35,592 nt of DNA from Clostridia bacterium (GTDB lineage: Bacteria > Bacillota > Clostridia > UBA1381): contig CAAGKL010000252.1 of the NCBI GenBank assembly GCA_900770405.1, positions 1-35,592 on the forward strand, written 5' to 3'. The notes beneath the pieces are model-generated. The model was given only the letters and a program-made list of their open reading frames with translations, was not told where the DNA came from and ran no database searches. The position numbers and the translations under genes were made by a program. Shown here piece by piece: positions 9,041-17,642 of this stretch (its first letter is position 1; every line of letters begins with the position of its first letter).

Positions 9041-12000
9041 TTACGTACCCTTTCCTATTTTAATAAGCATCGGCTCATAGCCGTTGATATAAAACTCGCC
9101 GGGAAGCTCGCTGCCGTTGCGCAGCTCCGTCATACCCTCCGCCGGCACACCGTTTTTCACAAGCTTAATCCGCCTCCTGCCGCCGCGCTCGAAAAGGCAC
9201 ACATTCACAAGGTATGTGCCGTTATATTCCGTGCACCGCCACTCCGCGTCTGCAAGCGCAAGCCCCGTTTCGCAGTCGATAACGCTGAAAACAGGCGTCG
9301 CATATTCCCCGAAAACGTCGCAGAGCCTCTCCTCCGGCAATATGTGCGTTCCCGCCTCGTCGACCTGCACGGCAATATTGCGCGCCGCGGCGAGCAGATA
9401 ATCCGCACCGTCCCAGAGGGGGTTTTTATGCTCGTCATACAAAAAGCAATTGCCGACCGTGATTATCCTTCCGCCGCCGCGGACATATTCGCAAAGCCTT
9501 GAAAGAGTCTGCGAATCAATGCTTTCGACGCACGGCACAATCAAAAGCGGCATATCCGACAGCGCGCCCTCCGCCACCGTTTTCTCGGTCACGAATTTCG
9601 CGCAAAGTCCCATTGCGCCGAGCGCCTCGTAGCATTTATACACCGCATTCATATGCGTTTTTGTGTAAACTCTCGACGGGTAGGAGTAGAATATCGCCGC
9701 GGACGGCGCGGTATTCTGCAACGCCGCCACCTCGCCGGCAAGCCTGTTTAAATCGAGCATCGTGTGTCCCTCGAGCGCAACCGCGTCCGGACGGTGCTTG
9801 ATGTTGCCCGACGTCGAGTTTGTGGTTTCGAGCGTTCGCGCCCATTTCCACATCGTCATCGCGCTGCGTCCGTGAATTGCCCCCTGCCACAAATCCGTCG
9901 CAAAGTGCGGCGCATACTGCTCGGTATACCGCTCGTCCCTGTCCTCGACCACGTGATCCTCGGAGTTGAACACCGGCGCATTGTGCATAGACGTGAGCAA
10001 ATCGTACCACATACTCTTGACCGTCATATTACGGCTGCTGCCGATAAAATTCCATGAGTCATTTCCGTTCAGGTCGCAAAATTCGGCGAACAGCTCCGGG
10101 TTCGTCCCGCGTTCTAACGGATAGTTCTTGCCAGAGGTCTCCGCCTGCTCGACAACCGACATCATCTTGGAATGAACCGGCACTCCGGGCGCAAGCTCCT
10201 TTACAAGCTCCGCAATCCTCTTATGCCAGCGCGCAAACATCATATCGTTAAACCGCAGATAATCATAGTATACCGCCCTGTTTTCGTACTCATTAACAAG
10301 CGGCACATCGGCAAAGTCCGCATAATTCTCGTGCCAGATATTATTTGCGTGCGATATATCGCCGTAAAGCCCGCGAAGATATCTGTGCCACTCCTCCGTA
10401 TTCGACGCATCGAGCCCCGTCCGATAGGTCGGCTCGTTCGAGATGCATATGCTCGAAAGCGCCGGGTGATTTGCCATAAGCGGCACAAGCCCCGAGAAGA
10501 ACGCCTCGCAGAGCTTCTGCACCTCATCATCAAATAAATTATGCTTTACAAAGCCCGTCTGGTTCGACTGCCAGTGCTCCTTATCCATAAGCTTTTCGGG
10601 GAAATAGTGCACCGACATCAACACATCTACTGCCACATTATTCCTTTCCGCCTCGTCAAGCGCGGCGAGCACCTCGCGCCTGAATCTGTCCACATCGACG
10701 CTGTAGCCGTTGATAATCACCGGCAGCTCCTCAAAGCCGCCCTGCCTTACCAGATTAGTGTCATCGCCCTTTTCGCAAAGGCGAATGTCGTCAAGATACA
10801 GCCCGCCGGTAAGATCCTCGCTCATAAACATAAGCTCCGCCGTAATATCCTCCTCCGGCGCATACTCATATGTGAGCTTTTTCCAGTCGTAGCTGCCCGA
10901 AAGCGAGATTTTCTCTCCCTTCCAGCCGTTGGGACGGAGATAGCAGCCCTGTGCGCTCTCTGCCCTTGCCCAGAAGGAAAGCTTATATTTTCTGCCGCCT
11001 TTAAGCGTGACATTCTGCGATAAATTCGTATACACGTTCGACTGTTTCGCGCTCCGGTTCGATATTTTCAGGCTGTAGCTGCCCTTGTACGCGGTTTTGT
11101 CATAGTTGTACTGCGCATCTGCGCCGCCCGCCTTGTTCATCCGCCACCCGCGCACGGTATCTGCGCCGCCCATATATCCGCTCATCGGCACTTCAAACTG
11201 CAGCATATTCGCGCCGTATTTTGCAATATCATCGGAGGCGCGCGTCGCATCTAAGTATCCCGACAGAAATACCGGCGCGCGGCGCACCTCGCCGGTTGCC
11301 GCATTTTTGACGTCGGCGTAAAACGCCTTTCCCGAAATCTCCGCCTTGCCGCTCTGATAATAAACCGCCTGCTTCGGCTGCCGTGTTCCGTCTGTATACT
11401 CCGTAAGGCTCTGCTTTGCCTCGGTGTACAGCTTTTCAAGGCAGTCGTACACATACTGAGCGCGCGACGCACGTCCGCCGTTGTAATCTTCAAGTCCGTA
11501 ATCTATAAAATTCTCAATGGTTGTAATCGTTATATCTTCATAATCGGTTCTGAGGTTCTGCTCTGTGCATTTTTCGCGCAGCTTGTAAAGCTCCTCAAGC
11601 CCGGTCGCTCTGAACTGCTCAAATGCAAGCACCAGATTTCGCTTCACGCCGATTTTTCTCGACGCAAAAATCTGCCTGCCGCCGCACTCAAGCTCCGCCG
11701 CCACCGTCATCTCGCCCGCCGTTTCCGCCGCGGCGGTTATCTGCTGCACACAGGCGCTGTGCGCGGCGAGCATAATCTCCCCGCCCTGCGCGGTTTTCAC
11801 CGTAATTTTCCTGTCCGTGTCCGAGCCGTTCACAATATACAGCTCATATTTCTCGCCCGTCTGTTCGAGAATACTCTTTCGCCCGTCGATGTAAGCATAT
11901 ACACCGTCGGGATTTTGCACCGGCAGCATCACCGTAAATTTTTCGTTAGATTTCGTTTTGCCTATACCCTCACGCCATTCGATATATCCGCGCCTGCCGC

Positions 12001-13102
12001 TGCCGTCATTGTCGTTAATCAAAATATTAAGCAAAAATTCGTCCGGCTTCCCCTCAAACTTCAGCTCCCAGGGAACAGCCATCTCATAGTAGGTGCAGCC
12101 GTCCGATCTCCGCGCGCTGCACGCCGTTTTTTCGCGCAGTCTCAGTACCTTCGGATCCTGCGCGCCCCATTCCGTCTTTTCGAGCTCTGCCGAATACACC
12201 TTCGCCTCGCCCGAATCGGTCAGATAAAAGCCTATTTCCGTGCCGTAATCCTCGTCCGGCGTGCCTATCGCGAGCTGTATGCTGTCGCCGCGCCAGTAGC
12301 CGCTGCCGTCATTCGGCTGGCAGTGCACATCATCGGTCACCCTCGCGGAAATATACAAAAATTCCTCGTCATATGCACACCGAACCACTGCCGACGCGTC
12401 CTTTTGACCGCCGTAATCCGATATTGCCGTGCCGTTTTCCGACGGGAGACGTATCTCGGCGCCCTCCCATTCCGAAAGGTCGGCATCAACCTTTATATCA
12501 CTTCTGTATTCTATCGGCATAGCGGTTTTTTCCGCAGCCGATGCCATAAACTCCTCCTCGGAAATCACCGCATTATCCGCGGTGCTCTCCTGTGTGCGCG
12601 ACTGCTCAAAGCCACCGTTTACTATAACATTGCGCCTTCTTTTATCGCCCTTTTCGTACACGCACACGTTATCTATATACGCATCGCCCCCGCCCGCAAG
12701 CTCGAACGCAAGCTGCGCCGGCTGCGGGGCTTTGTGCGTATATTCATACCTAAAATTTGTCCAGTCATAGCTCTTCATCGCCGACAGCAGATTAAAGCCG
12801 GCATCTCCGACAGAAAGGCTGAAGGAATTTGAGCCGGACGACCTTGCCCAGAAGTCAATGACATACACCGCACCCTCGCACAGGGCGGCAGCCGTTTCGA
12901 GCCGCGCCGTACCGCCGGCGGCGCCGACCGCAAGATGCGCGCATCTTTTGCCGCCGACATAGGCGCCGTCATACGCCTCGCAAAGGCAATCCCCGTCCGC
13001 GCTCGGGCTCCAGCCGTATATGCCGTCGCTCTCCGCCGCAAAGCCCGCCGTGCCCGATATGATTGACATTGCCGTTATAAGACTCAGTAATCTCTTTTTC
13101 AT
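9041..13102 (-). CDS. Large secreted multi-domain GH42-like glycosidase with three binding modules
   Basis: A 1353-residue extracellular enzyme. The order seen is: signal peptide 1-22; CBM4/9-like sandwich about 25-165 (ends NVIVNGGFEQ); CBM9-like domain about 200-395 (IKVDADLSEWEGAEI, then YWRGDSIQLAIG); linker and Ig-like strands about 400-490; the helical segment shared with the paralogues about 495-580; barrel start about 610-640; an inserted CBM4/9-like module about 650-795 (ends LVRQGGFEEL); the rest of the barrel with SICISNEP (candidate acid/base Glu890) and FNSEDHVVEDRDERY (candidate nucleophile Glu1048); and a Rossmann-like GH42M domain containing YVRGGGRIITVGN. It is the most elaborate of the three paralogues, suggesting action on insoluble or large polymer at the cell surface. 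There is no sorting motif or SLH domain, so it may be free or bound only through its modules. AAAGG precedes the ATG. Confidence 0.78.
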   Translation of the reverse strand: MKKRLLSLITAMSIISGTAGFAAESDGIYGWSPSADGDCLCEAYDGAYVGGKRCAHLAVGAAGGTARLETAAALCEGAVYVIDFWARSSGSNSFSLSVGDAGFNLLSAMKSYDWTNFRYEYTHKAPQPAQLAFELAGGGDAYIDNVCVYEKGDKRRRNVIVNGGFEQSRTQESTADNAVISEEEFMASAAEKTAMPIEYRSDIKVDADLSEWEGAEIRLPSENGTAISDYGGQKDASAVVRCAYDEEFLYISARVTDDVHCQPNDGSGYWRGDSIQLAIGTPDEDYGTEIGFYLTDSGEAKVYSAELEKTEWGAQDPKVLRLREKTACSARRSDGCTYYEMAVPWELKFEGKPDEFLLNILINDNDGSGRRGYIEWREGIGKTKSNEKFTVMLPVQNPDGVYAYIDGRKSILEQTGEKYELYIVNGSDTDRKITVKTAQGGEIMLAAHSACVQQITAAAETAGEMTVAAELECGGRQIFASRKIGVKRNLVLAFEQFRATGLEELYKLREKCTEQNLRTDYEDITITTIENFIDYGLEDYNGGRASRAQYVYDCLEKLYTEAKQSLTEYTDGTRQPKQAVYYQSGKAEISGKAFYADVKNAATGEVRRAPVFLSGYLDATRASDDIAKYGANMLQFEVPMSGYMGGADTVRGWRMNKAGGADAQYNYDKTAYKGSYSLKISNRSAKQSNVYTNLSQNVTLKGGRKYKLSFWARAESAQGCYLRPNGWKGEKISLSGSYDWKKLTYEYAPEEDITAELMFMSEDLTGGLYLDDIRLCEKGDDTNLVRQGGFEELPVIINGYSVDVDRFRREVLAALDEAERNNVAVDVLMSVHYFPEKLMDKEHWQSNQTGFVKHNLFDDEVQKLCEAFFSGLVPLMANHPALSSICISNEPTYRTGLDASNTEEWHRYLRGLYGDISHANNIWHENYADFADVPLVNEYENRAVYYDYLRFNDMMFARWHKRIAELVKELAPGVPVHSKMMSVVEQAETSGKNYPLERGTNPELFAEFCDLNGNDSWNFIGSSRNMTVKSMWYDLLTSMHNAPVFNSEDHVVEDRDERYTEQYAPHFATDLWQGAIHGRSAMTMWKWARTLETTNSTSGNIKHRPDAVALEGHTMLDLNRLAGEVAALQNTAPSAAIFYSYPSRVYTKTHMNAVYKCYEALGAMGLCAKFVTEKTVAEGALSDMPLLIVPCVESIDSQTLSRLCEYVRGGGRIITVGNCFLYDEHKNPLWDGADYLLAAARNIAVQVDEAGTHILPEERLCDVFGEYATPVFSVIDCETGLALADAEWRCTEYNGTYLVNVCLFERGGRRRIKLVKNGVPAEGMTELRNGSELPGEFYINGYEPMLIKIGKGT

Positions 13103-13136
13103 ATTCCATAGCCTTTCTGTCGAATTTTAGTTATAC

Positions 13137-14969
13137 TCAGTTAATGCTGCCGCAGCGCTCGGAGGTAAGCGGCATAAGCGAGCCGAAGTTATCCCAGACA
13201 AACGCCTTCAGCGAAATATTTTTCGCATCGGACGGAAGCCGCATAGCTATGCCGAACCGCTCACCGCTGCTGCCGACCGGGCGGTATGCCGCAGTGCCCT
13301 TTAAATACTTGACCTCGCTGAGCGTATTATCGCTGTAGAGCGCGACAATATAGGTAAAGTCCTTGCCCGCGTCATATTTTTCGTTGCTTATTTCCACGCG
13401 TGCATACACCGTGTCCGTGCCGTAGTCCTCAAGCTCGGAGAGCGTTTTGAGCTTTTCCTCGAGCATAATATCGCCGAACTCATTCTCGCCGTCCTCGCCG
13501 TTATACGCGGGGTAAAACGCGTGAACCGCCTTAAAGGACGGCAAGTCTATAACCTCAAAATCGCCGTTTTTGTCGGCAAAGAGGTTCTCCGCCGTGCCCA
13601 CCTCGCAGAGCTCAAAATCATCGAATATCAGATTTTCGAAATGGCGGTTAATCTTTATCTCGAACACATTCTCCGCCTTTTCCCCGCCCTTAAAATAGCA
13701 GGTATATTTCTGCCACTCGCCGGAAACCGACGTCATCGGTCTGATGTTCTTTCCGACATCGCCGAAGGTTGTGCCGTCGACCGAGCCGTATGCATTGGTC
13801 ATTCCGATGCCAACCGAGTCCGCGAGCGAATTGTGATCGCCCGCCTTCGCCATAAAGCTCAGCTTATAAACCTTATCCTTTCCAAGCGAAAATTTCTTTT
13901 GGTTTGAGATGTAAATATAGGTATTGTTTGAGCTCGAATCGCTCATATTGTTGATTCTCACAGCCGAGCTGCCGTCCGTTCCGATGCCCTGCTCAAAGCT
14001 GACGCTGCCGAAGTTGTTCCCGAAATTCCTGTATGACCAACTGTTCGACACGATATAGCTATCGTACCGCGCTGACGGAACGGCAATTACCTCCCGCCCC
14101 GCGCTCTCAACGCCGTTTGAGCCGACCGTCTTTACAAGATACTTATACACCCTGTCATTCTCCAGCCCGGTGTGCGCGTACACATTGACATTGTATCTCG
14201 GCGCGCTTCCGCAGTTGTAATCACTCGGCGAAACCGTTGCAAGCTCAAGCTTTTTCGCGCTCCCATCGGTTATATCGTATATCGCCACGCCCGGATATAC
14301 CGTCTTTACCGCGATATAATTCGCGCCGTTTCTCGGCGCTGTGAAAATCTGCTTCGCCTCCTCGGGCGCCGCATAATCCGCCTCAAAATCACCGTTTACC
14401 AAAAGCTCCTCGCCGTAGCCCGCGACCGTTCCGTCCTCGGCGTAAATCACCTTTTTGAGCGAAAGGTCATCGGCGTAAATTTCGCCGTTGCCGGCAACCT
14501 GCAATCTGAATTGTTTTCCGTCCTTGTCGTACTTGAACGTATAGTCGATGCTCTCCCACTTTCCGAGTGTAATCTGCTCGCCGGCGGAATTTGTCAGCTT
14601 TCCGAGCTGACAAACCGCGGAATCGTTAAACATCAGTCTCACGCGCCAGGTATCGCGCGAAACCAGCATATTTCCGGTCAGGCGATAGCTTGCGCCCTTC
14701 TCGAGCCCGTCTACCGTCTGGATTGCATTCGCGCTGTAGTTGTCCTTGTCCTTCGTCCCGAAAATATGCAGCGTCGCATTGCCGTTTTTCGCCTGTTCTC
14801 CCGTCAGCACCTCAACTCCGAGGGCATCTGTATTGCCCTCGGGATAGTACAGCACAGTCCCGTTCCAGCCTGTTATCGTCTCTATCTTCTCCGTGGCCGC
14901 AAATACCGCCGCAGCCGATAATACGGCAATGGCAAGCGCCAGCCCCGCACTAATAATTCTTTTCAGCAT
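13137..14969 (-). CDS. Secreted protein with two carbohydrate-binding-like modules and a fibronectin-like domain
   Basis: A 610-residue exported protein with no recognisable catalytic domain. The signal peptide is residues 1 to about 25 (AAAVFAATEK). Module 1 (about 30-175) is a CBM4/9-like sandwich with GWNGTVLYYPEG, LEKGASYRLTGN and a terminal GEELLVNGDFE. A fibronectin-III-like part follows (about 205-300, with AIYDITDG and ENDRVYKYLVKT), then a second sandwich (about 300-458, ending LIFDDFELCEVG) and a C-terminal beta domain (about 490-610). Module 1 is clearly related to the N-termini of the products at 17643-18830 and 21311-23992. It lies directly after the solute-binding lipoprotein gene with a 21-bp gap, and GAAAGGAG precedes the ATG. 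I infer a glycan-holding role beside the importer; binding has not been shown. Confidence 0.68.
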   Translation of the reverse strand: MLKRIISAGLALAIAVLSAAAVFAATEKIETITGWNGTVLYYPEGNTDALGVEVLTGEQAKNGNATLHIFGTKDKDNYSANAIQTVDGLEKGASYRLTGNMLVSRDTWRVRLMFNDSAVCQLGKLTNSAGEQITLGKWESIDYTFKYDKDGKQFRLQVAGNGEIYADDLSLKKVIYAEDGTVAGYGEELLVNGDFEADYAAPEEAKQIFTAPRNGANYIAVKTVYPGVAIYDITDGSAKKLELATVSPSDYNCGSAPRYNVNVYAHTGLENDRVYKYLVKTVGSNGVESAGREVIAVPSARYDSYIVSNSWSYRNFGNNFGSVSFEQGIGTDGSSAVRINNMSDSSSNNTYIYISNQKKFSLGKDKVYKLSFMAKAGDHNSLADSVGIGMTNAYGSVDGTTFGDVGKNIRPMTSVSGEWQKYTCYFKGGEKAENVFEIKINRHFENLIFDDFELCEVGTAENLFADKNGDFEVIDLPSFKAVHAFYPAYNGEDGENEFGDIMLEEKLKTLSELEDYGTDTVYARVEISNEKYDAGKDFTYIVALYSDNTLSEVKYLKGTAAYRPVGSSGERFGIAMRLPSDAKNISLKAFVWDNFGSLMPLTSERCGSIN

Positions 14970-14990
14970 ATCTTTATACTCCTTTCAAAA

Positions 14991-16619
14991 TTAGTATAAA
15001 TATACCTCTTCCGGGTGGTCCTTCATATACTGTTCAACCGACTGCCATACTTCCTCAACCCCGGCAGCCCTGATCTGCTCGCGCAGCTCGTTCACGTATC
15101 CGAGCGCCTCGTCGTCGCTCCCCGCGCAATATGCCTTCTGCTTGATTTCGTTAATCCGCGAATTTGATTTTATCGAACGGATTGTCGGCGTTTTCGGATT
15201 TAAAAGCTCCAGATAGCTTATTCTGATGCCGTCCTTATAGATGTACTCGGTCTGAAGCGTTTTCTGCGCCGCCTTTCTGTCCTCGGTGAAATCCTCCTGC
15301 TTCACATAGGTTTTGCCGTATTGCAGTCCGGTAAGGCGCGCATACGAGCCGATGCCCTTCTTAAAGCGTTCGCTGTTGTCCATATCGGCATACTCGCCGA
15401 TGAACTCCGCCTGTCCCGCTGCGTTGATATTATAGCTTTCACCCTCAACGCCGAAGTTTGCGAGCAGATAACCGTCCTTTGTAAAGAGGTAGTTTAGCAC
15501 CTTTATAACCGACTCCGCCTTTTTGCTGCCGCTCGGAATAAACAGCACCGCACAGCCGCCCGTTCCGCCGAGCTTATACGTAGCCGTATTGCCGTTTGCG
15601 TTGGTAAGCGGCGCAAGCGCGACATACTTCATCTCCGGATTTGTCTTGTAGAGCGTATCCTTGCAGTAGCCGTAAATATCGAGGTATTTGCCCGGCACAA
15701 GCGCATATTTGCCGGTCGAAATCTTTTCCTGCGCGCGCGCAGAGGTCTGACTCAGACCCTCAATATCCATAAGATTTTCGGAAAACAGCTTTCTCATATA
15801 CAGAATCTGCTTATCGAGGAGCGGACTGAAGAAATCATCACCGACCTTGCCGTTTTCATCAATGTAAAGTCCGGTATACCCGCCCTCGGCGTCGGTGAAG
15901 CTCTTGATGTATTCGCCCATACCGCCGCCGCTGTGCAAAAGTCCGCCCGGGATAATATCCTGACCGTTCGCGTCCTTAAAGCCGCCCGCGGCAATTTTCT
16001 TCATAAGCTCGTAGAGCTCGTCGCTGTTTTTCACCGTGTGCTCATCAATCCCGAGCGCCTTCATTATATCCTCGCGGATATACAGCCCGCTGAGTGCATT
16101 TTCCACGCGCTCCTCAACCGGCGTCACGCAGGACGGAATGAAATAATGCTTCCCGCCAAACTCCTCGTCCTCGAGGTCATACATCACAAAGTCCTTTGCA
16201 AGCCCCTCCGAAAGTGATGGGATAATATTCTCCCCACCGCTCTGCAAAAGCTCGTCGAGCGGCACTATCATATCCTCCTTTGCCGCCTTTTTCAAAATGC
16301 CCGTCGCCGCATCGTCCATACCCCACATCGGCGCGGAAACCAGATCCGGCATATCGCCGGAGGCGAACATCGTATTGAGCCTTTCAATCTCGGTGACATT
16401 ATTGTATTGCAGGTTGATTTTAACCCCGGTCGCCTCGTAGATTTTCTTCATAACGATATTATTCTCCGCATCGTCCGGCTTGCGGACGCTGTCGCCCTGC
16501 CACACCGACAGCACGTTGATTTCCTCCGCGCCGCCGGAGGTCTGCTTCGTGCCGCAGCCGGAGAGCACCGCCCCCGCCAGCGCCGCACACAATGCCAGTG
16601 AAATAATTCTTTTTTGCAT
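14991..16619 (-). CDS. Extracellular solute-binding lipoprotein of the oligosaccharide importer (LplA-like)
   Basis: A 542-residue substrate-binding protein of the large LplA/YtcQ type used with LplB/YtcP permeases. It begins MQKRIISLALCAALAG and has the lipobox LSGC with Cys22 as the lipid-modified residue, followed by a Gly/Ser-rich tether and the mature start INVLSVWQGDS. Typical family runs include MFASGDMPDLV, YADMDNSERFKKG and a C-terminal helical region (SIKSNSRINEIKQKAY). An upstream GTG at 16689-16691 extends the frame by 24 codons, but that extension overlaps the permease stop and would bury the signal peptide. The ATG at 16617-16619 with AAAGGA eight bases upstream is far better. 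The substrate is inferred to be a rhamnose-containing oligosaccharide from the enzymes downstream. A 65-bp gap separates it from the permease gene. Confidence 0.9.
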   Translation of the reverse strand: MQKRIISLALCAALAGAVLSGCGTKQTSGGAEEINVLSVWQGDSVRKPDDAENNIVMKKIYEATGVKINLQYNNVTEIERLNTMFASGDMPDLVSAPMWGMDDAATGILKKAAKEDMIVPLDELLQSGGENIIPSLSEGLAKDFVMYDLEDEEFGGKHYFIPSCVTPVEERVENALSGLYIREDIMKALGIDEHTVKNSDELYELMKKIAAGGFKDANGQDIIPGGLLHSGGGMGEYIKSFTDAEGGYTGLYIDENGKVGDDFFSPLLDKQILYMRKLFSENLMDIEGLSQTSARAQEKISTGKYALVPGKYLDIYGYCKDTLYKTNPEMKYVALAPLTNANGNTATYKLGGTGGCAVLFIPSGSKKAESVIKVLNYLFTKDGYLLANFGVEGESYNINAAGQAEFIGEYADMDNSERFKKGIGSYARLTGLQYGKTYVKQEDFTEDRKAAQKTLQTEYIYKDGIRISYLELLNPKTPTIRSIKSNSRINEIKQKAYCAGSDDEALGYVNELREQIRAAGVEEVWQSVEQYMKDHPEEVYLY

Positions 16620-16627
16620 ATACACTT

Positions 16628-16633
16628 TCCTTT
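16628..16633 (-). promoter_or_regulatory. Ribosome binding site fixing the lipoprotein start
   Basis: AAAGGA on the minus strand lies eight bases before the ATG at 16617-16619. It excludes the longer GTG-initiated reading and puts the signal peptide at the true N-terminus. Confidence 0.6.
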
Positions 16634-16684
16634 CTGCTCTGCTTTTAAAAACATTCTGCGGTATTTTTTCCTCACCTCCGTAAG

Positions 16685-17626
16685 CTACCACAGAGATGTT
16701 TCCGAAAGCGTTTTTGATATTTTGTTGGATATATACATAAGCATCATACCGATGACCGACTGGAAAAGTCCGACGGCGGTTGCAAAGCTGTAATGCCCCT
16801 GACGTATACCCTCCTTGACAACATAGGTGTTTATTGCCTCGGAAACCTCGAGGTTCTGCGGCGTCTGCATAAGATAAACCTGGTCAAAGCCCACACCCAT
16901 AAGTCCGCCGACATTGAGCAGGAATTTTATCACCACGGTCGGCAGTATGCACGGCAGGGTTATATAAAACATCTTCCTCCACCGTCCCGCGCCGTCAAGC
17001 GCCGCCGCCTCGTAAAGCTCCGTATCAACACCGGTTATCGCCGCGAGGTATATAATCGACCCCCAGCCCATCTCCTTCCACATTCCGAGGAGCAGATATG
17101 TCGGCAGAAAATATTTGCGCTCGCCCATAAAATATTTCGGTGTCATTCCGAAAAGCTTCCCGAGCGCCTCGTTTACCAGTCCGCCGTTCGGCGAAAGCAG
17201 GTTGGTAAATATCGATATTACCACAACCCACGACACGAAATGCGGCAGATACGTAAAGGTCTGAATTACCTTCTTTGTCCGCCTTGCATTGACCTCATTA
17301 ATCAGAAGCGCAAGAATTATCGGCGTCGGAAATCCAAATATCAGGCTTGAAAAGGTCATTCTGATCGTATTTGTCAGCAGCTGCCAGAAATTATACTGGT
17401 GCACAAACTGGTCAAAATACTTAAGTCCGACCCAAGGACTTCCGATAATGCCGGCGTTGTACTTGAAATCCTTGAACGCCAGCAGAACTCCGTACATACA
17501 GGAGTATTTAAAGACTATCTGGTGCACCACAAGGGGCAGCAAAAACAGATACATCAGCTTGTATTTTGACATTCTCCTTGCCAGCGCCCCAATGCCCGCC
17601 GTTTTATTTTTCGTCATTGTCCGCAT
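16685..17626 (-). CDS. ABC sugar importer permease, LplB-like (first membrane subunit)
   Basis: A 313-residue integral membrane protein with about six hydrophobic helices. The first begins at YKLMYLFLLPLVVHQIVFKY (about 22-41) and the last at SFATAVGLFQSVIGMMLMYI. The cytoplasmic EAA loop that contacts the ATPase is clear: EAAALDGAGRWRKMFYITLP at about 206-225. The sequence GSPWVGLKYFDQF near 62-74 is typical of LplB-type permeases for complex oligosaccharides. It would pair with the permease at 24014-24910 and the lipoprotein at 14991-16619. Unusually, the partner permease gene is over 6 kb away, separated by three surface-protein genes. No ATPase gene is present; such importers commonly share a general ATPase (MsmX type) encoded elsewhere. 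The start ATG has GAGGA about 11 bases upstream, overlapping the stop region of the preceding gene. Confidence 0.92.
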   Translation of the reverse strand: MRTMTKNKTAGIGALARRMSKYKLMYLFLLPLVVHQIVFKYSCMYGVLLAFKDFKYNAGIIGSPWVGLKYFDQFVHQYNFWQLLTNTIRMTFSSLIFGFPTPIILALLINEVNARRTKKVIQTFTYLPHFVSWVVVISIFTNLLSPNGGLVNEALGKLFGMTPKYFMGERKYFLPTYLLLGMWKEMGWGSIIYLAAITGVDTELYEAAALDGAGRWRKMFYITLPCILPTVVIKFLLNVGGLMGVGFDQVYLMQTPQNLEVSEAINTYVVKEGIRQGHYSFATAVGLFQSVIGMMLMYISNKISKTLSETSLW

Positions 17627-17642
17627 ATTTGTCCATTCCTCA

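Noticed and set aside
11759..12832. Plus-strand open frame of 357 codons
   Set aside because: It is antisense to the N-terminal modules of the large secreted hydrolase; composition is typical of a shadow frame.
14970..16684. Separate promoters in the small gaps of the long operon
   Set aside because: Gaps of 6-65 bp hold ribosome sites, and I could not see a convincing -35/-10 pair in them; co-transcription is simpler.
16620..16691. N-terminal extension of the solute-binding lipoprotein from a GTG at 16689-16691
   Set aside because: It overlaps the permease stop, lacks a suitable ribosome site and would put 24 residues before a clear lipoprotein signal peptide.
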